A stretch of 64,000 nucleotides of DNA from Rhizobiaceae bacterium. Its GTDB lineage: Bacteria; Pseudomonadota; Alphaproteobacteria; Rhizobiales; Rhizobiaceae. The notes beneath the pieces were generated by a model, which worked only from the letters and a program-made list of their open reading frames with translations, was not told the DNA's origin and ran no database searches. This document shows positions 47,809-57,626 of the stretch, piece by piece. Made by a program: the position numbers and the translations under genes. Every line of letters starts with the position of its first letter. Position 1 is the stretch's first letter. The stretch spans positions 620,001 to 684,000 of the forward strand of contig JAEPQK010000002.1 of NCBI GenBank assembly GCA_017640615.1, written 5' to 3'.

Positions 47809-50265
47809 ATGATCAGACTTCTGGGATATTTCTTCGGTATCGGCATCGTGATGGCGTTGCTCGTCGCGGCGGGCATCGCGCTTTACATCGGCGATGTCTC
47901 GAAAGACCTGCCCGATTACGAGGTGCTGGCGAAATACGAGCCGCCGGTCACGACCCGTGTGCATGCCTCCGATGGCGCGCTGATGGCCGAGTTTGCGCGT
48001 GAGCGCCGGCTGTATCTGCCAATCCAGGCCGTGCCTGACCGCGTCAAGGCGGCATTCCTGTCTGCCGAGGACAAGAACTTCTACACCCATCCGGGCATCG
48101 ACGTGACGGGCCTCGCGCGCGCGGTTCTGGTCAACGTTCAGAACATGGGCAGTGGGCGCCGTCCGGTTGGTGCGTCCACGATCACCCAGCAGGTGGCGAA
48201 AAACTTCCTGCTCACCCGCGATCAGACCATCGAGCGCAAGGTGCGCGAGATGATCCTGTCGTTCCGCATCGAGCAGGCCTATTCCAAGGACCGTATTCTC
48301 GAGCTCTATCTGAACGAGATTTTCTTCGGTCTCGGCGCCTATGGCATCGCGGGCGCGGCGCTCACCTATTTCGACAAATCGGTCAACGAACTGACCGTTT
48401 CGGAGGCGGCATATCTGGCCGCTCTGCCGCGCGGACCCTCGAACTATCATCCGTTCCGCCACACCGAGCGCGCAATCGAGCGCCGCAATTGGGTCATCGG
48501 CCAGATGGTCGAGAACGGCTATGTCGATCCGGCCGATGGCGAGAAGGCGAAGGCGCTGCCGCTTGGCGTCAAACCGCGCCGCGGCGGCACCTATCTCTTC
48601 GCCGGCGAGTATTTCACTGAAGAGGTGCGCCGCCAGCTTATCGCTCGCTATGGCGAGGATGCGCTTTACGAGGGCGGCCTCTCGGTCCGCACCACGCTCG
48701 ACCCCGAAATGCAGCTGATTGCCCGCAAGGCGCTTCAGAACGGCTTGATGAAATACGATACGCTGCGCGGCTATCGCGGCTCCGTCACCACAATCGCGCT
48801 CGGCGACGATTGGGGCCCGGCTCTGTTTGAAGTTCCCTCGCTCGGCGACGTGCCCGAATGGGAAGTCGCGGTCGTGCTATCGGCCGACGAGGAAGGGCTC
48901 GACATCGGCCTCAAGCCGGCGGCGCAGGTTTCCGGCGAGGTTGGCGACGACCGCCGCACGGGCCGCGTTTCGCTCGACAATATGAGCTGGGCCATGCGCT
49001 ATGTCGTCGATGGCAAGCGCGAGAAGGCGGACACGCCAGCCGATGTTCTGAAGCCGGGCGAAGTTATTTACGTCGAAGCGGTTGCAGACCAGGAAGGCGC
49101 TTACGCGCTGCGACAGATTCCCGAAGTCGGCGGCGGCATGGTAGCGATGGACCCGCATACGGGCCGCGTGCTGGCGCTTGTTGGTGGGTTTTCCTACGCC
49201 GCATCGGAATTCAACCGGGCTACGCAGGCCTATCGCCAGCCGGGATCGTCCTTCAAGCCGATCGTCTATTCAGCAGCGCTGGACAACGGCTACACGCCGG
49301 CATCCGTGGTGCTCGATGCGCCGATCCGCATCGTATCTGGCGGGCGCGTCTGGGAACCGAAGAACTACGGCGGCAAGTCCGCAGGCCCTTCAACGCTGCG
49401 TGCTGGCATCGAACGCTCTCGCAACCTGATGACGGTACGTCTTGCCAACGACATGGGCATGCCGCTGGTCGCAGAATATGCGGAGCGCTTCGGCATCTAC
49501 GAGGATATGAGCCCTGTTCTGGCCATGTCGCTTGGCTCCGGCGAAACGACCGTCATGCGCATGGTTTCGGCCTATGCCGTCATGGCTAATGGCGGCAAGC
49601 AGATCAAACCGTCGCTGATCGACCGCATTCAGGACCGCTACGGCAAGACCGTGTTCAAGCATGACGAGCGCAGCTGCGAAGGCTGTGTGGCGGATGGTTG
49701 GCAGAACCAGGCCGAGCCGGAACTGGTCGACAATGCCGAGCAGGTTCTCGACCCGATGACCGCTTATCAGATCACGTCGATGATGCAGGGCGTCGTACAG
49801 CGCGGCACGGCTGTCACCGTGTCGGAACTCGGCTATCCGATTGCCGGAAAGACCGGCACCACCAATGACGAAAAAGATGCCTGGTTCGTAGGCTACACGC
49901 CAAACCTCGTGGTCGGCGTCTATATGGGCTATGACCAGCCCAAGCCGATGGGCCGTGGCGCCACGGGCGGCGGGCTCGCAGCCCCGATCTTCAAAGAGTT
50001 CATGAAAGCCGCACTCGACGGCACCAACCCGGTCGATTTCGAGGTGCCCGAAGGCATGAAACGCATCGCGGTCGATCGCAAGACCGGCATGCGCGCCGAG
50101 GCCGGGCAGGGCGGTTCGATCGTCGAGTACTTCAAGCCGGGTACCGGTCCAGCCGACAGCTACTGGGTGATCGGCATGGACGAGCTTGAGGGCGAGGAGC
50201 GCGCCAATGCGATCTCGCCGCAGGCAAACGAAGCCATCAATTCCGGCGGCGGCGGGCTTTATTAG
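47809..50265 (+). CDS. mrcA: Penicillin-binding protein 1A (bifunctional)
   Basis: The 818-residue enzyme polymerises and crosslinks peptidoglycan. It has one N-terminal membrane anchor (residues 1-25), a GT51 glycosyltransferase domain with AEDKNFYTHPGID and GASTITQQVAKNF, an OB-like insertion, and a transpeptidase domain with SSFK (Ser480), SRN (537-539) and KTGT (681-684). GGAGCGGGC precedes the ATG. Its position between the amidase and prfB is conserved in related rhizobia. Confidence 0.95.
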   Translation: MIRLLGYFFGIGIVMALLVAAGIALYIGDVSKDLPDYEVLAKYEPPVTTRVHASDGALMAEFARERRLYLPIQAVPDRVKAAFLSAEDKNFYTHPGIDVTGLARAVLVNVQNMGSGRRPVGASTITQQVAKNFLLTRDQTIERKVREMILSFRIEQAYSKDRILELYLNEIFFGLGAYGIAGAALTYFDKSVNELTVSEAAYLAALPRGPSNYHPFRHTERAIERRNWVIGQMVENGYVDPADGEKAKALPLGVKPRRGGTYLFAGEYFTEEVRRQLIARYGEDALYEGGLSVRTTLDPEMQLIARKALQNGLMKYDTLRGYRGSVTTIALGDDWGPALFEVPSLGDVPEWEVAVVLSADEEGLDIGLKPAAQVSGEVGDDRRTGRVSLDNMSWAMRYVVDGKREKADTPADVLKPGEVIYVEAVADQEGAYALRQIPEVGGGMVAMDPHTGRVLALVGGFSYAASEFNRATQAYRQPGSSFKPIVYSAALDNGYTPASVVLDAPIRIVSGGRVWEPKNYGGKSAGPSTLRAGIERSRNLMTVRLANDMGMPLVAEYAERFGIYEDMSPVLAMSLGSGETTVMRMVSAYAVMANGGKQIKPSLIDRIQDRYGKTVFKHDERSCEGCVADGWQNQAEPELVDNAEQVLDPMTAYQITSMMQGVVQRGTAVTVSELGYPIAGKTGTTNDEKDAWFVGYTPNLVVGVYMGYDQPKPMGRGATGGGLAAPIFKEFMKAALDGTNPVDFEVPEGMKRIAVDRKTGMRAEAGQGGSIVEYFKPGTGPADSYWVIGMDELEGEERANAISPQANEAINSGGGGLY

Positions 50266-50388
50266 GCCGCCGCTCCGCCATTCTCACCATTCGGCCGGTA
50301 TGACGCCTCAGCGCGCTTTACAGCGCCGTGTCGCGTCCATATGTTCCGTGCCGAATCCAGACCGCCACGCATACCGACAAGTGAGATC

Positions 50389-51520
50389 ATGCGCGCAGAA
50401 ACCGAGACCCTGGTCGACGAAATCAAGCAGGCCATTGACCTGCTGAGGAGGCATCTTTGACTGGGATCAGGCTCTCAAACGACTGGATTACCTGAACAGC
50501 CGCGCCGAGGATCCGTCCCTCTGGGACAATCCGCAGGAAGCCCAGAAGCTGATGCGCGAGCGCCAGACGCTCGAAGACAACACCGTTGCAATCAAAGGCC
50601 TCGGCCAGGCGCTTGACGACAATGTCGAGCTTATCGCCATGGGCGAGGAAGAGGGCGACCAGTCGGTCGTAACCGAGGCCGAAGCCGCGATCCGCTCCCT
50701 GTCGGGTGAAATCCGCGCCCGCCAGATACAGACCCTCCTCTCGGGCGAAGCTGACGCCAATGACACCTATCTCGAAATTCATGCCGGCGCCGGCGGCACG
50801 GAGAGCCAGGACTGGGCGCAGATGCTTCTGCGCATGTATACGCGCTGGGCTGAGCGTCGCGGCATGAAGGTCGACGTATTGGAAGTGCATGACGGCGAAG
50901 AGGCAGGCATCAAATCCGCCACCGTGCTGATCAAGGGCGAAAATGCCTACGGTTGGCTGAAGACGGAGTCCGGCGTGCATCGCCTCGTGCGCATCTCGCC
51001 TTATGACAGCAATGCCCGCCGCCACACCTCGTTTGCGAGTGCCTGGGTCTATCCCGTCATCGACGACACGATCGAGATCGACATCCCGGAATCGGAGGTT
51101 CGCATCGACACTTACCGTTCCTCAGGCGCGGGCGGTCAGCACGTCAACACGACCGATTCGGCTGTGCGCATCACCCATATTCCAACCGGCATTGCCGTCG
51201 CCTGTCAGGCGGAGCGCTCGCAGCACAAAAACCGCGCCAAGGCGTGGGAAATGCTGCGCTCGCGGCTTTACGAAGAAGAGCTGAAGCGGCGCGAAGAGGC
51301 GGCGAGCGCGACGGAGTCGTCGAAGTCGGACATTGGCTGGGGCCATCAGATCCGCTCTTACGTTCTGCAGCCTTACCAGCTGGTCAAAGACCTGCGCACT
51401 GGGGTCGAGAACACAAACCCGCAGGGCGTGCTCGACGGCGATCTCGACGAGTTCATGGAAGCCTCGCTCGCGCACCGCATCGAGGGCGGTACGTCAGCCG
51501 AAGTCGAGGATATCGAATAG
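50389..51520 (+). CDS. prfB: Peptide chain release factor 2, joined by a programmed +1 frameshift
   Basis: RF2 recognises UAA and UGA and releases the finished peptide. The gene begins at the ATG at 50389, reads 23 codons ([19 protein letters not shown]) to CTT TGA at 50455-50460, then continues in the +1 frame from GAC at 50459, giving about 376 residues. The C-terminal part has [12 protein letters not shown] with the GGQ tripeptide. The codon-recognition loop reads SPY where E. coli has SPF. The ORF track shows only the part from 50552 because of the in-frame UGA. Confidence 0.93.
50446..50461 (+). promoter_or_regulatory. prfB programmed +1 frameshift signal
   Basis: An internal Shine-Dalgarno-like AGGAGG (50446-50451) stands three bases before CTT TGA C (50455-50461). 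This is the classic arrangement for RF2 autoregulation: scarce RF2 makes the ribosome pause at UGA and slip one base on CTT, restoring RF2 production. Confidence 0.93.
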
Positions 51521-51526
51521 TCTGGT

Positions 51527-52828
51527 CTAGAGAAGCTGGGCGATTTTTCGGCCAGCTTTGATGAAGCGCAGCGGATTGATTGCCGTGCCGTTGCGGCGAA
51601 TTTCGTAATGCAAATGCGCGCCGGTCGAGCGGCCGCTGGAGCCAACCTTGCCGACCACGCCGCCGCGTTCGATCACGTCACCTTCTTTTACGCTGATCTT
51701 GGAGAGATGCGCATAGCGCGTTGTCAGCCCGTCACCATGGTCGATCTCGACCATGCGGCCATAGCCGCCATTCCAGCCCGCCGAAACGACCGTGCCCTGG
51801 CCGGCTGCGCGGACCTTGCGGCCGGACGGTACCCTGAAATCGAGACCGGAATGCATGGCCGGCGTTTTCAGGATCGGATCACGGCGCACGCCGAAAGATG
51901 ACGAAACCGAATAGCCCGGGGCAGGGCTGTGGATCGGCAGAAGCGTCGCTTTCTTTTTCAGCTGCTCGAGCCGTGTCAGCGCTTCATCGAGCGCCTGCAC
52001 GCGGGTGTCGAAAGCCACTTTGTCGTCGATAGCGACCAGCGGACCGCCAATGCCGGACTCGCCCTCGGCGTCGTCAGCAGCGGGATCGACATCAAATCCG
52101 ACATCGAGCAGAGCCTCAGAAATCTGGTCGGCCGCGCGGTCGGCATCCTGCGCGAGTGCGGCGATGCGTGTGATCTGCTCATCCTCGATCCGCCGCAGCG
52201 ACTTGTTGATTGCCGCGAAAAGCATGTCTGCCTTGTCGGCGGTGGAGCTTGTCGGCGCGAAACTCTGTCGCGTGTCCCAAAGGGCGAACTCATCGGTCGG
52301 CGGCTCGGCAGCGGCTGGAGCGGCTGCGCGAATGCGCGCGGTCTTCACCGGTGTTTCAGGATCGACCTGCGCGTGGTCCGCTGGCCTCGGCTGTGGCACG
52401 GGGATAACCTCCGGCAACAGGCCGCCGCCCTCTGCACGGTCCAGAATCGGCTGTAGCCGTCCATGCCGCGAATAAAGCTGGGTCTGGCGTTGCAACAGCT
52501 CGGACACCTTGGTTTCCATCAGCCGCTGATCGAGTAGCTGACGGCTGGTCACGCGGTCGAGCTGCGAGCGCAGCGCTGAAATCCTGTCTTCGTATGACTG
52601 CTGGAGCCGCGCCTGACGTGCAACGCTCGCGCCGATCAGATCGTCGCGCAGCACCAGATAGGAGGTGGCGAGAAGATAGCCGACGGCCACGGCTGCGAGC
52701 GCCGACCCGGCGACGGCGGCAATCCATGGTCGGATCGTGAAGTGACGGATTTCATCGCCGCGAGCGATGATAACCGTGTGCGGCTCTCTGCGTTTTCCGA
52801 AAACGGCTGACTGGGTTTTGTGCTGCAA
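51527..52828 (-). CDS. M23 family metallopeptidase, membrane-anchored
   Basis: The 433-residue protein has a short cytoplasmic head, one membrane span (about residues 35-58), a coiled-coil region rich in Gln and Arg (about 70-125), a Pro-rich linker and a C-terminal LytM/M23 domain with HSGLDFRVPSG and HLHYEIRRNG zinc motifs. It should cut peptide crosslinks in peptidoglycan; the layout resembles RgsM of Sinorhizobium, which supports polar growth. The start is TTG with an AGGTGG-like site. It converges with prfB. Confidence 0.88.
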   Translation of the reverse strand: MQHKTQSAVFGKRREPHTVIIARGDEIRHFTIRPWIAAVAGSALAAVAVGYLLATSYLVLRDDLIGASVARQARLQQSYEDRISALRSQLDRVTSRQLLDQRLMETKVSELLQRQTQLYSRHGRLQPILDRAEGGGLLPEVIPVPQPRPADHAQVDPETPVKTARIRAAAPAAAEPPTDEFALWDTRQSFAPTSSTADKADMLFAAINKSLRRIEDEQITRIAALAQDADRAADQISEALLDVGFDVDPAADDAEGESGIGGPLVAIDDKVAFDTRVQALDEALTRLEQLKKKATLLPIHSPAPGYSVSSSFGVRRDPILKTPAMHSGLDFRVPSGRKVRAAGQGTVVSAGWNGGYGRMVEIDHGDGLTTRYAHLSKISVKEGDVIERGGVVGKVGSSGRSTGAHLHYEIRRNGTAINPLRFIKAGRKIAQLL

Positions 52829-52871
52829 CTACGCCACCTGAACTACCGCAAATCCTGGGTAGCATTACACC

Positions 52872-52887
52872 TTGTTAGGGTTAACAA
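52872..52887. promoter_or_regulatory. Inverted repeat upstream of the M23 peptidase
   Basis: TTGTTA and TAACAA form a perfect 6-bp inverted repeat around GGGT, 44 bp upstream of the TTG start. It could be an operator or part of a CtrA-like site (TTAACCCT on the minus strand); no regulator is identified. Confidence 0.35.
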
Positions 52888-52973
52888 AGCTTTGCCCGAA
52901 GCCCCCGGAACGCGGGTGTGACGTACTATTTTTGTCGCGCTGGCGGCGGGCGAGGTCGAGCCTGGCGCGGGCC

Positions 52974-53450
52974 TCAGCTTGCCGGTAGCGCTTTCACCGC
53001 TTCAAGCACAGCGTCCGCATGGCCCGGAACCTTCACCTTGGGCCAGACTTTGGCGATCTTGCCCGACGGATCGATCAGGAAGGTTGTGCGCACAATGCCC
53101 ATGAACTTGCGGCCATACATGCTTTTCTCAGCCCACACGCCATAGTCTTCAAGCGCCTGTTTTTCCTCATCCGCAACCAGATCGACGGTGAGGTTGTGCT
53201 TGGCCTTGAACTTGTCATGGCTCTTCTGGCTGTCGGCTGACATGCCGACGACAACCGCGCCCTCCTTTGCGAAAGCGTCCTTGAGACCGCTGAAGGCGAT
53301 CGCTTCGGCCGTGCAACCGGAGGTGTCGTCGCGCGGGTAGAAAAACAGCACAACCGCTTTGCCGCGCAGACCTGAAAGCTTGAGCGTCCCGCCGCCGTCG
53401 CGCGGAAGCGTGAAATCAGGAGCCTTGTCGCCTTGCGCAAGTTTGGTCAT
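52974..53450 (-). CDS. bcp: Thioredoxin-dependent thiol peroxidase (Bcp/PrxQ)
   Basis: The 158-residue peroxiredoxin reduces hydroperoxides. The peroxidatic cysteine is Cys46 in YPRDDTSGCTAEA; the second cysteine five residues later, present in two-cysteine PrxQ proteins, is absent, so it works as a one-cysteine form or with an external thiol. It is divergent from the AsmA-like gene. Confidence 0.93.
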   Translation of the reverse strand: MTKLAQGDKAPDFTLPRDGGGTLKLSGLRGKAVVLFFYPRDDTSGCTAEAIAFSGLKDAFAKEGAVVVGMSADSQKSHDKFKAKHNLTVDLVADEEKQALEDYGVWAEKSMYGRKFMGIVRTTFLIDPSGKIAKVWPKVKVPGHADAVLEAVKALPAS

Positions 53451-53547
53451 GTCTTTGCCTCGGTTGGAAAATAGTGAGCGGTCGAACCTGCCACGCAGAT
53501 ATAATGGCCGGACGAGATTCGTCCACCGCGAGCGGACCCACGGTCGA

Positions 53548-56500
53548 GTGAAAGAACCGACGCCTGCCCACGAGAAGATTCGCTTCCGCCGGAAAGAGAT
53601 TACCGGCTGGCACGCTTACCCGTCGGCTGAGGGCACGCCGCTGCCCGACCGGCGCCGTCTGGTGCCACGCTGGCTGGCCGGCATGCTGAAATGGACCGCA
53701 ATCGGCGTCACTTCGCTGATCGTTATTGTTGCAGCGCTGCTCTTTGTCATTCCATCGACCGGTGTCGAAAGCGAGTGGCTGCGCACTCAGGCCGAGCGCG
53801 CTGTGGACGACCTCACCGGCGAGCAGGTTGAGGCGCGCATCGGGCGCACGACGCTGGCGCTCGACAGCCGCTACTTCCTGGCAATCGGTATTCGCGACCT
53901 GGAATTGAGCGACCGTGAAACCCAGACGCGTTTTCTCACCGCCGGGCGGGTCGATCTGGGCATCCGGTTCTGGCCGCTACTCGGCGGCGAGGTCGAAGTC
54001 GCGTCCGCGACGCTTGCCGATGCCCGGGCACTGCCGCCCGTTGGCGGCAGCGGTGCCGGAGGCGCCGACCTGATCGAACCGGACGACGTGCTCGATGCTG
54101 TGCTCAACGGCCTTGATCAGCTGGGAAGCCAGATCGGGCCTGACGGTCTTGAAACTGCGCGGCTGCGAAATGTGACGCTGGAGTTTGCCCAGCCCGGGCG
54201 CGAGGCCACGCCCTTGGTAATCGATACGGGCCGGCTGCAGCATGTCGGCGATGGTGCAATCGAGCTCGAAGCTGAGATCGCGGCCGCGGGTCACGTAATC
54301 AGCCTGACGGGCGAGGGGAGCGCGCCGACGCCGGGGCGACGCTTCAGCGTAACGGCAACTGTTGCGGAACGGCCGGAAGTTTACGCATTCGGCGATACCG
54401 GCTCGCTGCGGCTTGGCGAGATTGAGGTCGCCATCACCGGGCAGGCGGGCGCCGAAGGTGCTGGCCCTGCGGAGGTAAGACTAACGGCCTCGTTAGCCGA
54501 TTCCGCGGTCGCGACCGGCTCGGAGGAGTTCGATGCCAACGCGCGGTTGGAGTTCCGGCTGACGCGTGGCGCAGGTGCGTTCTGGGTCGAGCGTTTCGAC
54601 CTTAATGTTGCGCGGTCGAGTTTCAGCTTCTCAGGGCCGATAACGCCCCGATTAGACGATGAAGACGGAAACGGTCCGGTCTACGCATTTCAGTTGATCG
54701 GCCCGCGCGTCAGTCTTGCGCCTCAGGGGTCGCCCGAGCCCGCTCTGGCAGCAGTCGCGCGGCTCACAGGCTGGATATCGCCCGACGGGCGCGACCTCGT
54801 GGCTGAGGAAATCAGCGTCGCAACGGGGCAGGGCGAAGTGATCGGCTCTGGCGCGTTGGAGCTGGTTTCGGGCAAGTCCCCGGGTTTGTCGCTCGCCGTT
54901 GCCGTGCCGCGCATGCCAGTCAGCCATGTAAAAAACATCTGGCCGTTTTTTGCCGCACGTGGCGCGCGCCGCTGGGCACTGGCCAATGTGTTTGGCGGTT
55001 GGGTGGAAAATACGCGGCTCCTCCTGAAAATAGCGCCGGGTCGACTGACCGACGGCGAGGCATTTGGTCCCGACGAAGCATCCGGACATTTCGAGGTTTC
55101 GGGAGCGCGCTTCGATGTTGCCGGTTCGATCCCGCCGATGCGCGATGCAATGGGTTCCATCGACTTTGCCGGCACCGACGTCGATATCGCCCTGAAATCC
55201 GGCACGATCTTCACCGAAGGCGGTCGCACGCTCGACGCGAAAAACGGTTCGCTAAAAATCACGGATGCTCACATCCAGCCTCTGATCGGTGATGTCGATG
55301 TGGAGATCGACGGTTCCGCTGCGGCCGTCGCCGAGGTTGCAAGCTACGATCCGATCAATCTGTCCAATTATCTGCCGATCACGCCTGAGGGGCTCACCGG
55401 CACAGCGAAAGGGCGCATCCTCGCCAGCATCCCGCTTGAGGCGGACATTGAGGCCAAGGATCTCGAATGGCATTTGCAGCTCGACTATGAGGGCTTGTCG
55501 CTGGCCGAACCCTATGAGGGGCAGCGCATTGAAGACGCGAGCGGCACGATCGTCGCAGATCGCGACCGCGCCGATGTCGTGGCCGAGACAAAGCTGAACG
55601 GCATTCGCGGCGAACTCACGCTGTCGGAACCGATGGGAGACGACAAGAGCGAACGGCGCCGTCAGGCAAAGCTGTTCCTGGAGCCGGGCGATTCTGAAAA
55701 GCTGTTCTCCGGTCTGTCTGAAGTCGTATCGGGACCGATGACACTCGAGGTCGAGCAGTTGGGCCCAGGTCGTGAGAAGGTGAAAGCCGATCTGACAGCC
55801 GCGACGCTCAGCCTGCCCTGGATCGGCTGGCAGAAGGCGAAGGGGGTCGCGGCAAGCGCGGATTTCGTTCTGGAGCGAAAAGACGGCACGACCGAGCTGG
55901 ACGATTTCAGCATCTCAGGGCGCGGCTTCGGTGCATCGGGGACGCTTGCGGCCGATGACAACGGTCTCGCACGTGCGCGTTTGGCCGGCGTTGCGTTCAA
56001 TCCCGGCGACAGTCTGGCCCTGGCGATCGACCGCGCAGGCGGGAGCTACTCGGTCAACGTCTCCGGCGAGCGGCTGGATGCGCGTTTCCTGATCGACGAG
56101 TTCGGTGCCGCCCTTCCGGGCACCGGGGCCGGCGGATCTTCCAGTGGATCGCCCTCCGTGAAGCTCGACGCCGAGATTGCTGAAATCGCCGGCCACAATG
56201 GCGAAGTGCTGGTCGGCGCGAAGTTTGCCTATTCGGGTACATCTGCCGAACCGGGTATCCGCATTTCGGCCGTCACGCCACAGGGCGCGCGCGCGACTCT
56301 TGTCGATGCTTCCGCAGGCGGCTCGCGCAAGGTGGAGTTCAAGGCAGATAATGCCGGCGCTGTGCTCCGCTTCCTCGATGTCTATGACAAGCTCGATGGC
56401 GGGCGCGCCGCACTCAGCCTCGCCGGTGGGGAGGGCCCGTTGCGCGGACGCCTTGAAATGCTCGATTTCGGGCTGATCGACGAAGCGCGTTTGCAATCGA

Positions 56501-56919
56501 TCGTGTCCGGCTCTGCCGGCGGCAGAGAGCAATCGCTGAATCAAGCTTTGCGCCGGGATGTGGATGTGTCGCGGGCGCGTTTCAATCGCGGTTCGGCGCT
56601 CGTCGAAATGGGCGCAAACTACGTGCGGATAGAAGATGGCGTTGTCAGCGGCCCAAGCGTGGGATCCACTTTTGCTGGGACGGTGTTCGACGCAGAAGGC
56701 AACATGTCGATCACCGGCACATTCCTGCCGGCCTACGGCATCAATCGGCTGTTCGGCGAAATTCCGCTTCTGGGCCAATTGCTGGGGAATGGCCGTGGCG
56801 GCGGCTTGCTTGGAGTCACTTACAGATTGTCAGGCCCGGCGAAATCACCGTCGCTAGAAGTAAACCCGCTGTCGATCGTGGCGCCGGGAATATTTCGATC
56901 GATATTCGAGTTCAGATAG
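53548..56919 (+). CDS. Large AsmA/YhdP-like (DUF3971) envelope protein
   Basis: The protein of about 1,123 residues has one N-terminal membrane anchor (WTAIGVTSLIVIVAALLFVIP), a long beta-rich periplasmic body of the DUF3971 type and an AsmA-like C-terminal region ending in GTFLPAYGINRLFGEIPLLG. AsmA/TamB/YhdP-type proteins form hydrophobic grooves that carry phospholipid to the outer membrane, so a similar role is likely. The start is uncertain; GTG at 53548 begins a conserved-looking head, and the track extends into bcp antisense sequence. Confidence 0.85.
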   Translation: MKEPTPAHEKIRFRRKEITGWHAYPSAEGTPLPDRRRLVPRWLAGMLKWTAIGVTSLIVIVAALLFVIPSTGVESEWLRTQAERAVDDLTGEQVEARIGRTTLALDSRYFLAIGIRDLELSDRETQTRFLTAGRVDLGIRFWPLLGGEVEVASATLADARALPPVGGSGAGGADLIEPDDVLDAVLNGLDQLGSQIGPDGLETARLRNVTLEFAQPGREATPLVIDTGRLQHVGDGAIELEAEIAAAGHVISLTGEGSAPTPGRRFSVTATVAERPEVYAFGDTGSLRLGEIEVAITGQAGAEGAGPAEVRLTASLADSAVATGSEEFDANARLEFRLTRGAGAFWVERFDLNVARSSFSFSGPITPRLDDEDGNGPVYAFQLIGPRVSLAPQGSPEPALAAVARLTGWISPDGRDLVAEEISVATGQGEVIGSGALELVSGKSPGLSLAVAVPRMPVSHVKNIWPFFAARGARRWALANVFGGWVENTRLLLKIAPGRLTDGEAFGPDEASGHFEVSGARFDVAGSIPPMRDAMGSIDFAGTDVDIALKSGTIFTEGGRTLDAKNGSLKITDAHIQPLIGDVDVEIDGSAAAVAEVASYDPINLSNYLPITPEGLTGTAKGRILASIPLEADIEAKDLEWHLQLDYEGLSLAEPYEGQRIEDASGTIVADRDRADVVAETKLNGIRGELTLSEPMGDDKSERRRQAKLFLEPGDSEKLFSGLSEVVSGPMTLEVEQLGPGREKVKADLTAATLSLPWIGWQKAKGVAASADFVLERKDGTTELDDFSISGRGFGASGTLAADDNGLARARLAGVAFNPGDSLALAIDRAGGSYSVNVSGERLDARFLIDEFGAALPGTGAGGSSSGSPSVKLDAEIAEIAGHNGEVLVGAKFAYSGTSAEPGIRISAVTPQGARATLVDASAGGSRKVEFKADNAGAVLRFLDVYDKLDGGRAALSLAGGEGPLRGRLEMLDFGLIDEARLQSIVSGSAGGREQSLNQALRRDVDVSRARFNRGSALVEMGANYVRIEDGVVSGPSVGSTFAGTVFDAEGNMSITGTFLPAYGINRLFGEIPLLGQLLGNGRGGGLLGVTYRLSGPAKSPSLEVNPLSIVAPGIFRSIFEFR

Positions 56920-56968
56920 CCACTCAGGCAGCGGGTGTCGGCACTTCCGATTTTCTGGAAAGCGGAGA

Positions 56969-57517
56969 TCAGTTGTTGATCGCGCCGACGGAGCCGCCAT
57001 CGAGGCGCTTCAGGCTCATGCCGATCACGGGAACGAGCTGGTTTTCCACCTTCACCGAGACGGTAACGTTCATCGTGTCGTCATCCGCCATGCGAGCCTG
57101 CATCGCGCCATCGAGCGATGCGCGCGCCAGCTTGAAAACGACTCGGTTGGAAGCAACCGAACCGCCGATCACATCGAGGCCTTTGCCCGCGGCACCGTCC
57201 ATGAAGGTGCCGCGGTAGCCCTTGCGGCCTGATTTCTCGATTGCAGCCGACATCTTCTGGGTGAACAGGCCGACCCTGCATCCGCCGTCAAGCGACATGC
57301 CGATCTTGCCGTCCGGCGTGGTGCCGGTGAAATTGCAGATGAACTTCGTGCCTTTGTATTTTCCGGCAACGATTTCGCCCGGTCCCGACCAGCGGCCCTC
57401 TACCGCACTGAAGAAGCGGCGCTCGCGCTCAGATGCATCGGCGTCCTGAACGGAACCGATGGTGGCAGCGCCAACGACCAGAGGGATCACGGCGGACAGG
57501 AGAGAACGTACGATCAT
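56969..57517 (-). CDS. Hypothetical secreted protein
   Basis: The 182-residue protein has a signal peptide (about residues 1-29, cleaved near DADAS) and a mature domain with EGRWSGPGEIVAGKYKGTKFICNF, a beta-rich pattern common in small rhizobial exported proteins of unknown function. Two cysteines could form a disulfide. On its upstream side lies TTAACCAA, a possible CtrA-like sequence. No gene partner is evident. Confidence 0.7.
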   Translation of the reverse strand: MIVRSLLSAVIPLVVGAATIGSVQDADASERERRFFSAVEGRWSGPGEIVAGKYKGTKFICNFTGTTPDGKIGMSLDGGCRVGLFTQKMSAAIEKSGRKGYRGTFMDGAAGKGLDVIGGSVASNRVVFKLARASLDGAMQARMADDDTMNVTVSVKVENQLVPVIGMSLKRLDGGSVGAINN

Positions 57518-57626
57518 TGGACACCCGACAACGGCAGACGCGAAAGCTGATCAGACAATGAACAATATTGGTTAACGCTTCGCTATTGCGGGTCGATGAT
57601 GCGCTAGGCGGAAGGCAGGTGCAAGG

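Noticed and set aside
50552-51520. prfB as a truncated gene starting at 50552
   Set aside because: The upstream leader with the frameshift signal restores the complete RF2 N-terminal domain.
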